64,000 nucleotides of DNA from Scalesia atractyloides (GCA_947069175.1 CAMTDV010000003.1:31529353-31593352); one strand, 5' to 3'. Positions 12,170-24,472 are shown, counted from the stretch's first letter. Translations and numbers: made by a program. Notes: a model not told the origin generated them from the sequence alone.

Positions 12170-15100
12170 TGTGATAAATGGGAAATAATCGGTAATTCTG
12201 TACAATCGAATCACTATTTTTATTACATAATCTCATGCATTTTATCGTAATTTGATTTCGTAACTGAGTCGTACGTCATATCACAAGTATTAGGACAAAT
12301 AATTCATGTCAGCAAAACCACTAAAACGAAACAGAACAATGAATAATGGCATGCTAATGCCCTGAATGAGTCTATATATACATGAAAATATTAATGTGGG
12401 AACACATTTTTTCAAAAATACATAACTTTCTGGTACCACAGCTAAATTACACAATTGTCCATTTCGACCAATAAGGTGACAATTTCAGTTTGTCCACAAC
12501 ATTAATTCGGAATTTTCCAGATTCCAGAATTATAACAAAACAATGCTAAACACCCTAAAACAATATAAGAATGGTAGAAATACATAAAAGACATTGTTTC
12601 TGGTCATACGGCAAGCAGTGCACAACATGATAGAAAGCGACTAATTGTCGAACCGACGAAGATTTTAATGGCCGATAGCCTCATACATTCGTCTAGACAA
12701 CTCGTTAAGTTTCATTTGGGACTCAAAGTCCTTTCAACTATCTTGAGGTCACGAAAACACAACTTCCCGAAACGTTTGACAGTAAAATATATAAGTGTCG
12801 ATATCGAGCGAACAATTAGACGGAAAGCTTTTCGGCCATCCTAACTCAACATATATTTGGCTAGCGAACTAGTTAAGCATAATTCTAGGTCGGAAGTATC
12901 ATAAATAAACGCTATGACACTTATGGTGGTCAAAAACCAAAGCTTCCGGTACGAAATAGAAGGTTCGTGTATTAGCCGATATCGTACCGATGAACGAACT
13001 AGTGACGTTTTCGTTATCAGAAACAAATACCAATTAGTCAAGAGGACTAATTAACATTAATTAACACCCTAACCTTAATTACTTGCTAATGATACAAGAT
13101 CAACCCCTAATCATCATACTTAAGTTAATTACCTAAATATCTAACATATAATCACATGTTGGTTTTGTGGAGATAAGAAGCATGGTCATAGATTTCATGT
13201 TGATGGTTGGAAGATTTATGAAACATAATTTTTTTATAACAACTACATCACTTTTCTTATCATAAATCACACCTTGCAAAACACACACAACTCCTACCTC
13301 TCTCTCTCTCTTTCCCCATGACTAAACACCACCACCACCATCATCATCCATTTCTTTAACATTTAAACACCAAGATCAAGCTTGGTTAGGCCACTACAAG
13401 ATCATCCAAAGTGCTTGCAAGGATGGAGGATCATTAGGGCTTTCTTGGAGTTTCATCTTCTTCCTAATCTTCACTAATCCTGAGCAACTTTGTAAGATAA
13501 ATTTTCTTCATATTTAAGCTTCTTATAATGTCTAGTTTAAGGAAGTACTTGTTGATTATCTTGAAAGTAAAGAAAATACAACTTAAAAATCCTAATCTTA
13601 CCATCATAATCCACTAAATAAATCTTATTATGTGTTTATTATGTGCTTTAGTGTAAACTAGTTCGCATGATTATGTTGATTATGATAAAGTAAGATGTAA
13701 AGTAGATGATCTTGTATGTATAACAATATAAATGATGATTTAAACATGGTGATGTTTAAATCTAAACAAGATCATCAACCTCATGATCCATGAAGATTAC
13801 TACAACTTAAAAATCATTTATAACACATCTGTGATTTTGATGAGAAATAAACAACATGATTTAGGGTATAATCATCTTAAAAAATGTAGTAAACAAAGGA
13901 GATTAAAGTGGAAATAATGATTCGAAAGTGTAACTAAAAATGATGACTTAAAGTTTCTAATAAATATATAAAGATCTCATTGTTTTTAAGAAAAGTAGTA
14001 AGAATATATTTACAAAGATCATGGAAAATGAGGATGCATAAGTTGTAAATAAAGTTTAACAAAGTAATATGTAATCTTGAATTGAGGATTGATCTTGATT
14101 ATGGGTTTAAAGTTGATTTAAATACGTTTTTGAAACATGGAAAACGCCATAGTTTAGGGGAAACTATGGCGAAATTTTCTAAAAATCGAATCGCGATTAA
14201 AGTATGATTAACGGTGTGATTAATGGGACTAAACGCGATTAGTGACCTAAACCGTCATTAAGGAAGTTTTAATGACAAGGTTAAACCCTAACCATCCAAG
14301 AGTTTAACAAGTGTGTGTGTGTATATATATATATTTACAAGTTAAAAATAAGTAACTCTTACATATATATATATATATATATACACTTGTGGGAATAAAA
14401 ACACATATATATATATATATATATGCATATTTTGTCACCAAAAGTTATATGTAAATACATGTGTATGTATCTAGAAGTTTAGGGTATATACCACAAAATA
14501 CCCAACTTATACAAATACTTCAAACATCTGAAGGATAACCAAGTGTAGATAACATAAAGTACATACACTTTTACAATATGTCGAAACAATGATCGGGCGA
14601 ACAGAGTAATGCGGACGATGGACGAATGTACACGATACACCGTCGCGTCGTCGACAAACTAACAAATCACCAACATGAAGAGTTACTATGACGTTGGGTG
14701 ATCTTCGACGCGAAAAAGTATATATTGAATGACAACAACGACATGTCTAAAATAATATATTTTAGACACTTAGCGTATATACATATACCTATATATATAT
14801 ATATATATGTTAACGATATCCAAATCCGGAAAGTTAAAATGTATAAGAATTATTAAGCGATTTTATAAAAGTATATAAATATACTTAAAAGACAATACTT
14901 AGTAAAACTTTATAAGTGTAAGACTTATAAATATTTGGACTTTTGAAAATGAATTGGGCTAGGCCCATTATATAAAAGACTTGGACAAGGCCCAATTACA
15001 TAAAACATGTAATAACATGGGCTAAGACCAAAGACATAAAATATATAAGCTAAGCCCAAATGCATAAAATACATGGGCTAGGCCTAAACATATAATAGAT

Positions 15101-16623
15101 GGGCTAGGCCCAAACATATAATTACATGGGCTAGGCCCAACCATATAAAGACACGGGCTAGGCCCAATGACATAAATTACATGGGCTAGGCCCAATCACA
15201 AAAAGACATGGGCTAGGCCCAATGACATAAACTACATGGGCTAGGCCTAATCACATAAAGGCATGGGCTAGGCCCAATGACATAAATTACATGGGCTAGG
15301 CTCAATCACATAAAGACATGGGCTAGGCCCAATCACATAAATTACATGGGCTAGGCCCAATCACATAAATTACATGGGCTAGGCCCAATCACATAAATTA
15401 CATGGGCTAGGCCCAATCATATGAAGACATGCGCTAGGCCCAATGACATAGGTGACATGTGCTAGGCCCAATGACACGCGTGCAAGGCACGAGGATATGT
15501 GAAGGGCGAGGACCGTTCACACACGATCTAGAAATGACAATATATATATATATATATATATATACTATTCGAGAAATATATGTATAAAAATATTAATCGA
15601 ACAAACGAACTACCAACACTATGATAACATTAAAAGTTCTTCTAATGTGAAAAATATATACACAACAAGCATTCAAGATGAACAACTGGTACGAGGTCCA
15701 ATGAGACCTAGGTGTCTAATGAAGTTAATACACATGTAGGTTACACACGTGTACGGACACCGAATTTGATAAGTACGACGTACGGAACGCAAAACTATGA
15801 GTTCATGTCCCTCATTTCAATTATTTCAAAGTTTTATTTTAAAACTATCGAGGGGAAATACATGTCATAACAAACAGTATGTTAGCTATAGGTTTAGATG
15901 ATAACACGATCAAATGTGCGTAAGTAGGATGATGACTATAGTAACCATTAATCACGTAGTGACCAAGGTGCAAAAGATATAGATCTATTGAGTTTGAGGC
16001 ACGCTCCACTCCTTGTTGATAAACCTTTAGGAGTGCTTTTGTGATCCCAATGATGTCAAAGTTGCCTCGGTTTGGTTGCTTACTTATGGCACATATGTCA
16101 GGGTGCTCGCGACACACTGATAGATCCTTAAACTCCCAGATTGCTAATAACATACTCAGATATTATTACTGGATTACAAGGATAACATTTTATATGAAAA
16201 CATTAACTACATGAACTTGCTAACTTTTGTTGACTTTTTAAAATTACATGTATATCAGGACGCAAGGCATGAGCTGGTAATACGTATCGGGTTGTCGGAA
16301 ATGACAAGACAACGAGTGCCATCTTTTGGAGGATTTGCCTCTTATATCACAACCTAGTATGGGTATATAGGGGTCAAAAACTCATTATACATTTATGATG
16401 AAAAGAATATGTATTTTGAAGTAATGTATTTCAAACTACGTTTATGATGACAATGTGAAATTAGTAAAAAAACTATGAAATTACTTTTGGTTGGTTGTAA
16501 ATATTGGAATGCAAATTTATATCGGTATGGCATCGTTTTTTATTTATACTTGTTTACTTAATTGGATGCAATGATTACCTCATAGTCACACACTTGTGCT
16601 TCCGCTACGACCAGGGTGTGACA
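12170..16623 (+). repeat. C 5' LTR (4.45 kb), left arm of the inverted repeat
   Basis: Starts TGTGATAAATGGG at 12170 and ends GGTGTGACA at 16623, immediately before a primer site. It contains several (TA)n runs, a GGGCTAGGCCCA minisatellite and then a TA run that may serve as core promoter (about 15538-15565). The sense module TATGAGTTCATGTCCC lies at about 15796-15811. A segment of roughly 500 bases (about 12715-13190) has no counterpart in C'. No coding sequence is evident. Confidence 0.75.
14950..15482 (+). repeat. 27-28 base minisatellite with TGGGCTAGGCCCA core (LTR C)
   Basis: About 19 tandem units of roughly 27-28 bases, alternating forms such as GGGCTAGGCCCAATCACATA plus an AT-rich spacer ending in CAT. 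The core is nearly palindromic and contains TGGGC(C/T), the plant site II element recognised by TCP factors. The array lies just upstream of a TA run that could be the TATA region of the LTR. Regulatory meaning is inference. Confidence 0.85.
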
Positions 16624-16626
16624 GAT

Positions 16627-16638
16627 TGGTATCAGAGC
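16627..16638 (+). promoter_or_regulatory. C primer binding site (tRNA-iMet type)
   Basis: TGGTATCAGAGC, complementary to the 3' end of plant initiator tRNA-Met, sits three bases after the LTR end at 16623. This fixes the LTR boundary and the plus orientation of C. Confidence 0.9.
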
Positions 16639-16980
16639 TCCGATTGTAGTAAACCGGGGAAAAACTTTTATTAAAGTTTGGTCTACAATCACTAAGACCT
16701 CACACATGAAAACAAAGCTTAAAACATAATAGAAATGTTTTTGGAATTATGACAAAAATGACAAAAGGTTTTCATTGTGTCACGATAACATGAGGATCTA
16801 TCACACGAGCTCAACCATAAGTAACGAACAAGGATTAATACATGATTAGTCTATAACGGATAGACACAAAACACTAAGATTACATGTGAAAACAAAGAAC
16901 AAGTTTTGCATGATAAGTGGTGATTAATATAAAATATATCATAAGTAATAATAAATTACTAACACGTATATATATATGCA

Positions 16981-18240
16981 TTGTACGGATTATTTTCCAG
17001 GACTATGTCTTCTTCGTCTAGCTATGAGGAGGATCCTATGGAGTACGTGTCCGATGATGGATACGGCTCTGACGCTAAGGCCATACCCCATGAGGACGGA
17101 GCCGACCACGAGGTCCCTAACGACGAGGACCTTGACAATTTTCAGCCATTTGCTCTACTTGATCCTATGAGGATGATGCCCTATAGGGAGATAACGTGTT
17201 GGCCATTCTGCAGCCTCCACATGACGTTATTGTTTATGGTCATCCGGAGGGAGAGCACGCGATAGTACACTTGGCCATACCTCTAGCATGGTTCCTCTAG
17301 TCATCGACCTAGATGATAATGATGATGACATCCCGGTGTTCGTCGACCATATGGAGGATGAGCTCGGAGACGGCGAGGTTTTTGACGACATAGCCATACT
17401 TGAGATACCATCCCTGTCATATCGGTTGTCGATATCTCATCATCCTCAGTCGCCACCGAGAGTGAGCATGTGGCGGATGATGCCTTTTCTGCCACCCCAG
17501 ATTCACCCATACCAATGCACTCACCCCCTGCAGCCTCACCTGTGTTTTCTTTTCCTACTAGTACCCCTACTCATGGACCTACTCCATATACTAGACCTGC
17601 TCCAGATTCTGGACCCGCACGACACTACTCACTAAGCGGTACCCCACATATCCCTAAGCAGCTACCCCTGTTTTTCTCATAGAGGTCCACTTATCACCCT
17701 ATACACGATCCATTTGCAGTTGGACCCTCTCACATGGCTGGACCCTCATTCTCAGCTAGACCGCCTTCCATGTTTACCACCCGCCCCATATCACGTACCA
17801 CTGATATGCCTACTCCTATACCCCCACCAGGCATGAGCCCGTCTGACCCCTACCATCCCTTTCACCTCCCTCCGACTCCTATGGAGGAGAGGGTGACATC
17901 GCACGACCTTCGGCTCTCTTTGATCTTTCGGAGGATCTGGAAGCTAGAGACCCAGCGTGCTGCTCATGCCGCTACCAGAGCTACACCCCCATTACCATCA
18001 TCACTATTACCACCCCCACCATCATACCCACCACCATCACCACCACCACTACCACAATCACCACCATCGACCACACCCTTCTACTGCCCATTTCACCACT
18101 CGTCCTATCCATCTGAGGCGTGAGTGCGTGAGTTAGAGCATTTCCAGACCGTCGCCAATAGGCGCATTTCTGGCCTAGAGGAGGAGGTGCCTTACCATCG
18201 CGGTTTGCTCCACCGATCACCATCCCTACAACCCCTCCAC
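16981..18240 (+). pseudogene. C: upstream acidic then proline-rich ORF
   Basis: Lies between primer site and gag. The 16981 frame begins near MSSSSSYEEDPMEYVSDDG and is strongly acidic. The reading continues in another frame around 17288-17400 (IDLDDNDDDIPVFVDHMED, DELGDGEVFDDIAILEI), then returns to the first frame at 17470-18123. That part is a long Pro/Ser/Thr-rich tract ending in a run of prolines and a short coiled segment (ISGLEEEV). I recognise the layout from Asteraceae gypsy elements but know no assigned function. At least two frameshifts and a stop near 17680 break it. It might be an N-terminal extension of gag or a separate accessory protein. Confidence 0.6.
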
Positions 18241-18652
18241 CGCAGTAGTATGTTTACGATTATCTTTTGGGGATCAGACTCACTTTTGACGATCTAGCTC
18301 ATGAAGACTCAGCATTAAAGATCCCGACTTTTGAAGACAACTTGAAGACATGAAGAAACAATGTAGAAGGAAATCTTACTTTCGTAATGTAAAACTTGTA
18401 CTGACTAGGGTTATGTATCCCTAAGTCCTTTTGATCTTCATGAACAAAATGTAACAAGTTGTCATTGTATAAAAGTGTATTTTCTTTATTTCACATTATA
18501 TCTCTTTTATGTCATGGTTATTCGTATCATGATGTGGTGATTTTACGGTTGATGTCTTATGTTGTGGTGATATTGTGATTGATGTCTTATGATGTGGTGA
18601 CTATCTACGCGATGAGTTACATGATTATGGTGATGATTGGTGTACGTATGTC

Positions 18653-18727
<75 letters not shown>

Positions 18728-18845
18728 CCTACTATATAACCAATGTGTTTATACGTATATGTTTGACAAAAAATAATAATAATAAATATGTATTTATTAT
18801 TAAATAATTCGGCTAATTGTGAGCAACATTTTATACTAGAAGACG
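18241..18845 (+). other. Spacer between C accessory ORF and gag, with (TA)n run
   Basis: No coding sequence found. It contains repeated GATGTCTTATG(T/A)TGTGGTGA stretches around 18540-18600, a (TA)n microsatellite at about 18653-18726 and an AATAATAAT-rich segment. It most likely is the leader of the gag reading frame. Confidence 0.6.
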
Positions 18846-20040
18846 ATGCCGCCCTGTCGAAGGAGTTCCAACACTAACGCACTACCAAGAACACAAGAGG
18901 AGTTAGACGAGTGCATATCTCAGGCAATCGCGCAGTACGAAGCTAACCACTCTGAACATAGCGGTGGCATCGGAGGCTCAACCGGAGGCAGCCCTCCAAC
19001 TGGTAATACTCGATTACCCGTAAAACCACATGATACTCACATTTATTCTATTCGTGCTTTTGGTTACTCATACATAAATGGTGTATCCAATGATTTCAGG
19101 TTGCACTTACAAGTAGTTACTAAACTGCAAACCTCTGAATTATGACGGTACCGGAGGTGCCATTGCCTTCGTACGTTGGACTTAGAAGACTGACTCGGTC
19201 ATTCGGATGAGTAAGTGCCCTGCTGAACAAAGAGTCACTTATGTTACTGGACTCTTCATAGACGGAGCATTATCTTGGTGGAACCTCCAGGTCCAAACTA
19301 AGGGCGACGATGCTGCATACGCCCGACCTGGGAGGAACTTAAGGAAATAATAAGGAAGAAGTATTTCTCAAGGTCAGACTTCAGAAGTTGGAAACGGAGT
19401 TCTGGAATTTAAAGATGGCTGGTTTAGATATTGCTGGGTACACGCAGCGATTTCATGATTTGTTTCGAGTGGTGCCATACTTGGTGGAACCCGAATTTAA
19501 AAGGATCGAGAGGTACATCTGGGGACTTGCCCCCAAAATTCTAAGTCTGCTTACCTCTTCAAAACCCACTGAAATTGTAGAAGCAATTGATTTAGTTGTC
19601 AGCCTTACTAAGGAGGGTGTACGTCAAGGAAGCTACCTAAGAGTGGTGTGAACAAAAGGAAAACTACTGAGTAGACTACGGACTCCAATAAAAGAAAATT
19701 CTCCCATTTCAAAAAAGGCTCATGAGGTAACAACATCAGTAACAAAAAGCAAGCCACGAAGGAGGTCAAAGAAACGAAGGCATATGTTACCACTACTACA
19801 AACAATGCTGTTAAGAATTCTTATACTGGGGGCGTACCAAAATGCCCCAAATGCCCCTTCCACCACTACCGGAAATGCCGAGGCCCCAAGTGTGGCAAAT
19901 GGGGTAGGTTTGGGCATCGCACCGATGCATGCCGGCGAGCAAATGCCAAAGATCAAGGTTGTTTTGGATGTGGAGACAAAGGACATTTCAAGAAAGATTG
20001 CCCTAAAGAAAACCAAGCTCGGGGAAGGGCTTTCGTGATT
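18846..20040 (+). pseudogene. C gag (capsid and nucleocapsid)
   Basis: Starts MPPCRRSSNTNALPRTQEEL, a familiar gypsy gag start, at 18846. After a frame change near 19090 come NCKPLNYDGTGGAIAFVRW and LFIDGALSWWN (capsid core). From 19388 follow FWNLKMAGLDIAGYTQRFHD and YIWGLAPKI. A further frame holds two knuckles: CGKWGRFGHRTDAC at 19891-19932 and CFGCGDKGHFKKDC at 19960-20001. A Cys/His-rich stretch just before them (CPKCPFHHYRKC) may be a third metal-binding unit. At least two frameshifts and several stops make it inactive. Confidence 0.85.
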
Positions 20041-20475
20041 GGAGCTAAGGATGCTCGCCAAGACCCGAATATGGTCACTGGTATGTTTCTTATCAACGAT
20101 CACTTCGCATCTATTCTTTTTGATACCGGGGCAAAATTTAGTTTTATTTTTAAAGAATTTAGAGATATACTTGGGGTAGAGTCGAGTAAATTAAATGTTC
20201 CATACTCGATCGAACTAGCTAACGAGAAATTAGTAGAGTCGGGGGAAATTATAAAGAAATGTACCTTAGAACTGGGTGAACGGAAGTTCGATATAGATTT
20301 ATTACTAGTTCAACTAGGTAGTTTCGATGTCGTTATTGGTATGGATTGGCTATCTGATAATCGAGAAGAAGTCATATGTCACGAGAAAATCATTCGCATC
20401 CCCCTACCTGCCGGAGAACATTTGATGGTTCACGGTGAGAAGCATGACACGCCACTACGAATCATTAATTCATGA
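20035..20475 (+). pseudogene. C retropepsin-type protease
   Basis: A 146-residue open frame continuing in frame from the second knuckle. The active site ILFDTGAKFSFI (Asp30-Thr-Gly) and the C-terminal FDVVIGMDWLSDNREEV are both intact, as is IRIPLPAGEHLMVHGE. It would cleave the gag-pol polyprotein. The frame ends at a stop at 20475; the downstream linker to RT is out of frame and is cut at 20600 by the inverted LTR. This is the best-preserved coding part of C. Confidence 0.85.
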
Positions 20476-20599
20476 AGTCTCAAAAATGTTTAAGGAAAAG
20501 ATGCATCGCCTTTCCTTCCCACGTAGTAGATAAAAAGGCCGAGGAGTGCAAGGTGGAGGACATACTGGTAGTAAAGGAATACCCTGAGGAGCGCAAGCT

Positions 20600-21259
20600 C
20601 ATGTAAGTTTGAAAAGTCAACATACAGTTGGCGAGTTCATGTAGTAATTGTTTTCGTATGAGATGTTTTGTTTGTAATCCAGTAATGAAATCTTAGTATG
20701 TTATTAGCATTCATGGAGTTTAAGGATCCATCAGTGTGTAGCTAGCACCCTGACATATGTGCCATAAGTAAGTAACCATACCTAGACAACTCTTGACATT
20801 AATTGGGATCACAAAAGCACTCCTAAGGGGTTAACAAACTAAGAGTGGAGCGTGCCTCAAACTTGATAGATCTATACCTTTGCACCTTGTTCACTAAGTG
20901 ATTAATGGTTACACTTGTCATCATCATACTTATGCACATTGATCGTGTTATCATCTAACCACATAGCTAACGTACCGTTTGTTATGACATGTATTTCCCC
21001 TCGATTGTTTTAAAAACAAAACTTTGAAATATTTGAAAGGAGGGACATGAACTAACAGTTTTACATTCCGTAAGTCGTACTTATTGGAATTCGAGTGTCC
21101 GTGCACGTGTGTAACCTAATGTGTATTAACTTCATTAGACACCTAGGTCTCGTTGGACCTCGTACAAGTTGTTCATCTTGAATTCTTGTTGTGTAGTTAT
21201 TTATCACATTTGAACAACTTAAATTTTATTATAGTATTGGTAGTTCGTTTGTTCGATTA

Positions 21260-21304
<45 letters not shown>

Positions 21305-24049
21305 CATTATTAGATCGTGTGTGAACGGGCCTCGCCCTTCACATGTCCTCGTGCCTTGCACGCGTGTCATTGGGCCTAGCCCATGTCTTTATGTGATTGG
21401 GCCTCGCCCATGAAATTTATGTCATTGGGCCTAGCTCATGTCTTTATGTCATTGAGCCTAGCCCATGTCTTTATGTGATTGGGCCTAGCCCATGAATTAA
21501 TGTCATTGAGCCTAGCCCATGTCTTTATGTGATTGGGCCTAGCCCATGTAATTATGTCATGGGGCCTAGCCTTTGTAACTATGTCATTGGGCCTAACCCA
21601 TGTCTTTATGTGATTGGGCCTAGCCCATGTAATTCGGTGATTGGGCCTAGCCCATGAAATTATATGTTTGGGTCTAGCCCATGAAATTATGTGATTGGGC
21701 ATAGCCCATGTATTTTGTGTCTTTGGGCTTAGCCCATGTTATCATGTGATTTGTTTATTTGGGCCTTGCCCATGTCTTTTATATAATGGGCCTAGCCCAA
21801 CTTAATTTCATGAGTCCATAACTTTTATAATCTTGCACTTGGAAAATTGTAGTAAGTTTATACTTTTAAGTATGTTTACATATATATTTATAAAATCATT
21901 TAGTAATTTGTATACATCCTAACTTTCCGAATTTTGTCATTGCTAATATATATATATTGGTTAAGTGTCTAAAATATATTATTTTTAATATATGTATTTC
22001 CACGTCGAAAATCGCCCAAATGTCGTTGTAGCTCTTCATGTTGCCGATATGTTTGTTGATCGATGACAAGACAGTGTATGTATAAACTCGACCATTGTCT
22101 GCCTAGTCCGCTCGTCCGATTATTGTTTCAAAAATTATGTAAAAGTGTATATGTTTATGTTATTTATACTTGGTAACCTTCAAGTATTTGGTGTGTTGTA
22201 TTAGTTGGGTATTTTGTGTTCTATACCCTTGACTTTCTAGATACATACACATCTAATTATTGTGACAAAGTATATGCATATATTTTTATCCCAAATATAT
22301 ATATATATATATATATATGTAATGAATTCTCATTTTTGACTTGTAAAAGTATATATAAGTATTTGTTAAATCCTTGGAAGGTTAGGGTTTAGCCCTTGTC
22401 ACTAAAACTTCCTTAATGAAAGTTTAGGTCACTAATAATGTTTAGTCCCATTAATCACCCCGTTAATTACACTTTAATCGCGATTAGATTTTTTGAAAAT
22501 TTCGTCGTAGTTTCCCCTAAACTATAGCGGTTTCCACATTTCAAAAACGTATTTAAATCATGTTTAAACCGACAATCAAAATCAATCATCAACTCAAGTC
22601 TAATATACCACCTTTGTATGCATGATTTATACACTTTTCATCCTCATTTCCATAGTCTTTTGTAAAGATATATTTTAACTACTTTACTTAAAAATAATGT
22701 GATCTTCACATATTTATTAGAATATTTAAGACATCATTTTTGTTATATCTTCAAATAAAGATTTCCACTTTAAATCACTTTGTTTACTACACTTTTTAGG
22801 ATGATCATAACATAAATCATGGTGTTTATTCTTTATAAAAGTCACATATATGTAATAAATTATTTTTAAGTTGTAGTAATGTTCATGGATCATGAGGTTG
22901 ATGATCTTGTTTAGATTTAAACATCACCATGTTTAAATCATCATTTATTTTCTTATTCATACAAGATCATCCATTTTAAACAACTTACTTTAACATAATC
23001 AACATAATCATGCTAACTAGTTAGGACTAATACACATAATCAACACATAATAAACTATATTTAGTAGATTATTAAGGTGAGGTTTTTGATTTTTCTTTAC
23101 TTTTAAGATGATCAACAAGTACTTTCATAAACCATATATCATAAGGAGCTTAAATATGGTAAAAGATTAGCTTACAAGTTTGCACAAGATTAAGTGAAGA
23201 TTAAGAAGAAGATGAAGCTCCAAAGAAAGCTCTAATGCTCCCCCATGCTTGCAAACTACTTAGATGATCTTGTGAGGGCTTGAAAGGGAATAAAATATGG
23301 TGTTTAGTGGTGGAAAATGGCGGATGGTGGTGGTAGGAGGTAGTCGTGGATGAGGGGGAGTCCAAGGGGGTTCTTATAAAAAAATTTGTTAAATGTATGA
23401 CGCTTAACAAGCTCTCTAGATTAATGTATGAGGCTACCGGCCATTGAAAGCTTTGTCGGTTCGACAATCGATCACTTTCCGGTCAAGTTGTGCACTTCTT
23501 GTCATACGACCGGAAACGATGTCTTTTATGTATTTTTGGTATCCTCATATTGTTGTAAGGTGTTTGTCATTGTTCTGTTATAATTCTGGAATCCGGGAAA
23601 TACCGAATTAATGTTGCGGACGAATTGAAATTGTCACCTTTTTAGTTGAAATGGACAATTTTGAAATTTAGGCGCCGTACCGGAAAGTTATGTATTATTG
23701 CAAGATGTTTTCCCACACTAGTGTTTTCATGTAATATATGGACTCAGTTATGTCATTAGTATGTCGTTATTCAATGTTCTGTTTTGTTTCAACGGTTTTG
23801 CTGACATGAATAGTGCAACCACGAATAGTGCACCCAACACTTTCTACCAACACTTTTAGGGCATAGTTTGATTTGTTTCGCGTCGTAACGGAAACCAATA
23901 TATGTTATGGCATGATTTACTTGTTCTAACACTTGTGATATGATGTACGACTCAGTTATGTAATCAAATTACGATAAAATGCATGAGATTATGTACCAAA
24001 AATAGTGATTAGATTGTATGGAATTACCGGTTATTTGCCATTTGTCACA
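20600..24049 (-). repeat. C': inverted copy of the C LTR, right arm of the inverted repeat
   Basis: Reads on the minus strand from TGTGACAAATGGC (24049) through the same landmarks as the left LTR. These include the 27-28 base TGGGCCTAGCCCA array at about 21350-21800, AT runs, and the AGTTCATGTCCC module near the complement of 21044-21055. It ends where it meets C's protease-RT linker at 20600, which corresponds to about 16250 on the left, so the last 370 bases of the LTR are missing. Flank GTATAACC at 24050 is B LTR sequence. The arms are clearly homologous but diverged and are not a recent duplication. Confidence 0.8.
21350..21800 (-). repeat. 27-28 base minisatellite, inverted copy in C'
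   Basis: About 16 units of ATTGGGCCTAGCCCATG plus AT-rich spacer, the reverse complement of the array at 14950-15482. Unit number and variants differ between the arms. It generates a spurious 88-residue repetitive reading frame. Confidence 0.85.
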
Positions 24050-24472
24050 GTATAACCTAAGTAGGCTATTCCCTATACAACTATGGTCACAAATATGTGT
24101 TTGGTCGGATCCTAAGATCAACCAAACGGGTCGGATTCGAAAGTCAAAGCGGTGGTCAAGACCGCTCGACTTACGACCCTAAATAAGCACTAAACTAGAA
24201 GTGGTGAGTTAGACATGTTAAAATATGTCAAAATAAGTTTATAGAACTGATTTGGTATCAAAACTTGGTGTTTTGATACCCGAAAATAGTTTGGTCGTAA
24301 AATGCACATCATGCGCATTTTTGACCGAAACTTTGAGTCGTCACTTCGACTAGTAAACGTGGTAATTAGAAGGTGAAATCGCTAGGGATTATAACCTTCG
24401 TGATTACGATCACGTTCCAAAGTTCAATTGAACTCTGACTTGACCAAATATGGTCAAAACCAAAATTTAACA
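24050..24472 (-). repeat. B 5' LTR, first remnant
   Basis: Matches the B 3' LTR from about 6513 to 6893 (shared landmarks CCTATACAACTATGGTCAC and TTTGGTCGGATCCTAAGAT). On its left C' is inserted between ATAAG and GTATAAC. On its right the match breaks at about 24472 into the start of the B2 LTR and resumes at 27637. Confidence 0.7.

Larger units (their letters stand above)
12170..20599 (+). mobile_element. C: Ty3/gypsy element with very long LTR, gag and protease, pol missing
   Basis: The order is 5' LTR (12170-16623), primer site (16627-16638), accessory ORF (16981-18240), gag/nucleocapsid (18846-20040) and protease (20035-20475). About 125 bases of the protease-RT linker follow (VVKEYPEE, the usual VxxYPEVFPE region). 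At 20600 the sequence switches to an inverted copy of the LTR. RT, RNase H and integrase are absent. Left flank CAGAT (12165-12169) is not repeated beyond 24049, so this is not one clean insertion; a deletion joining two opposite insertions fits best. Confidence 0.7.

Noticed and set aside
14950..15482. Regular 27-28 base repeats that could suggest a CRISPR array
   Set aside because: Spacers are not unique, the units are contiguous variants of one sequence, and the context is a plant LTR.
17981..18223. 80-residue hydrophobic Val/Met-rich minus-strand frame
   Set aside because: Shadow of the proline-rich plus-strand ORF of C.
21436..21702. 88-residue repetitive protein (NHIKTWARP-type)
   Set aside because: It is the reading of the TGGGCCTAGCCCA minisatellite in C'.
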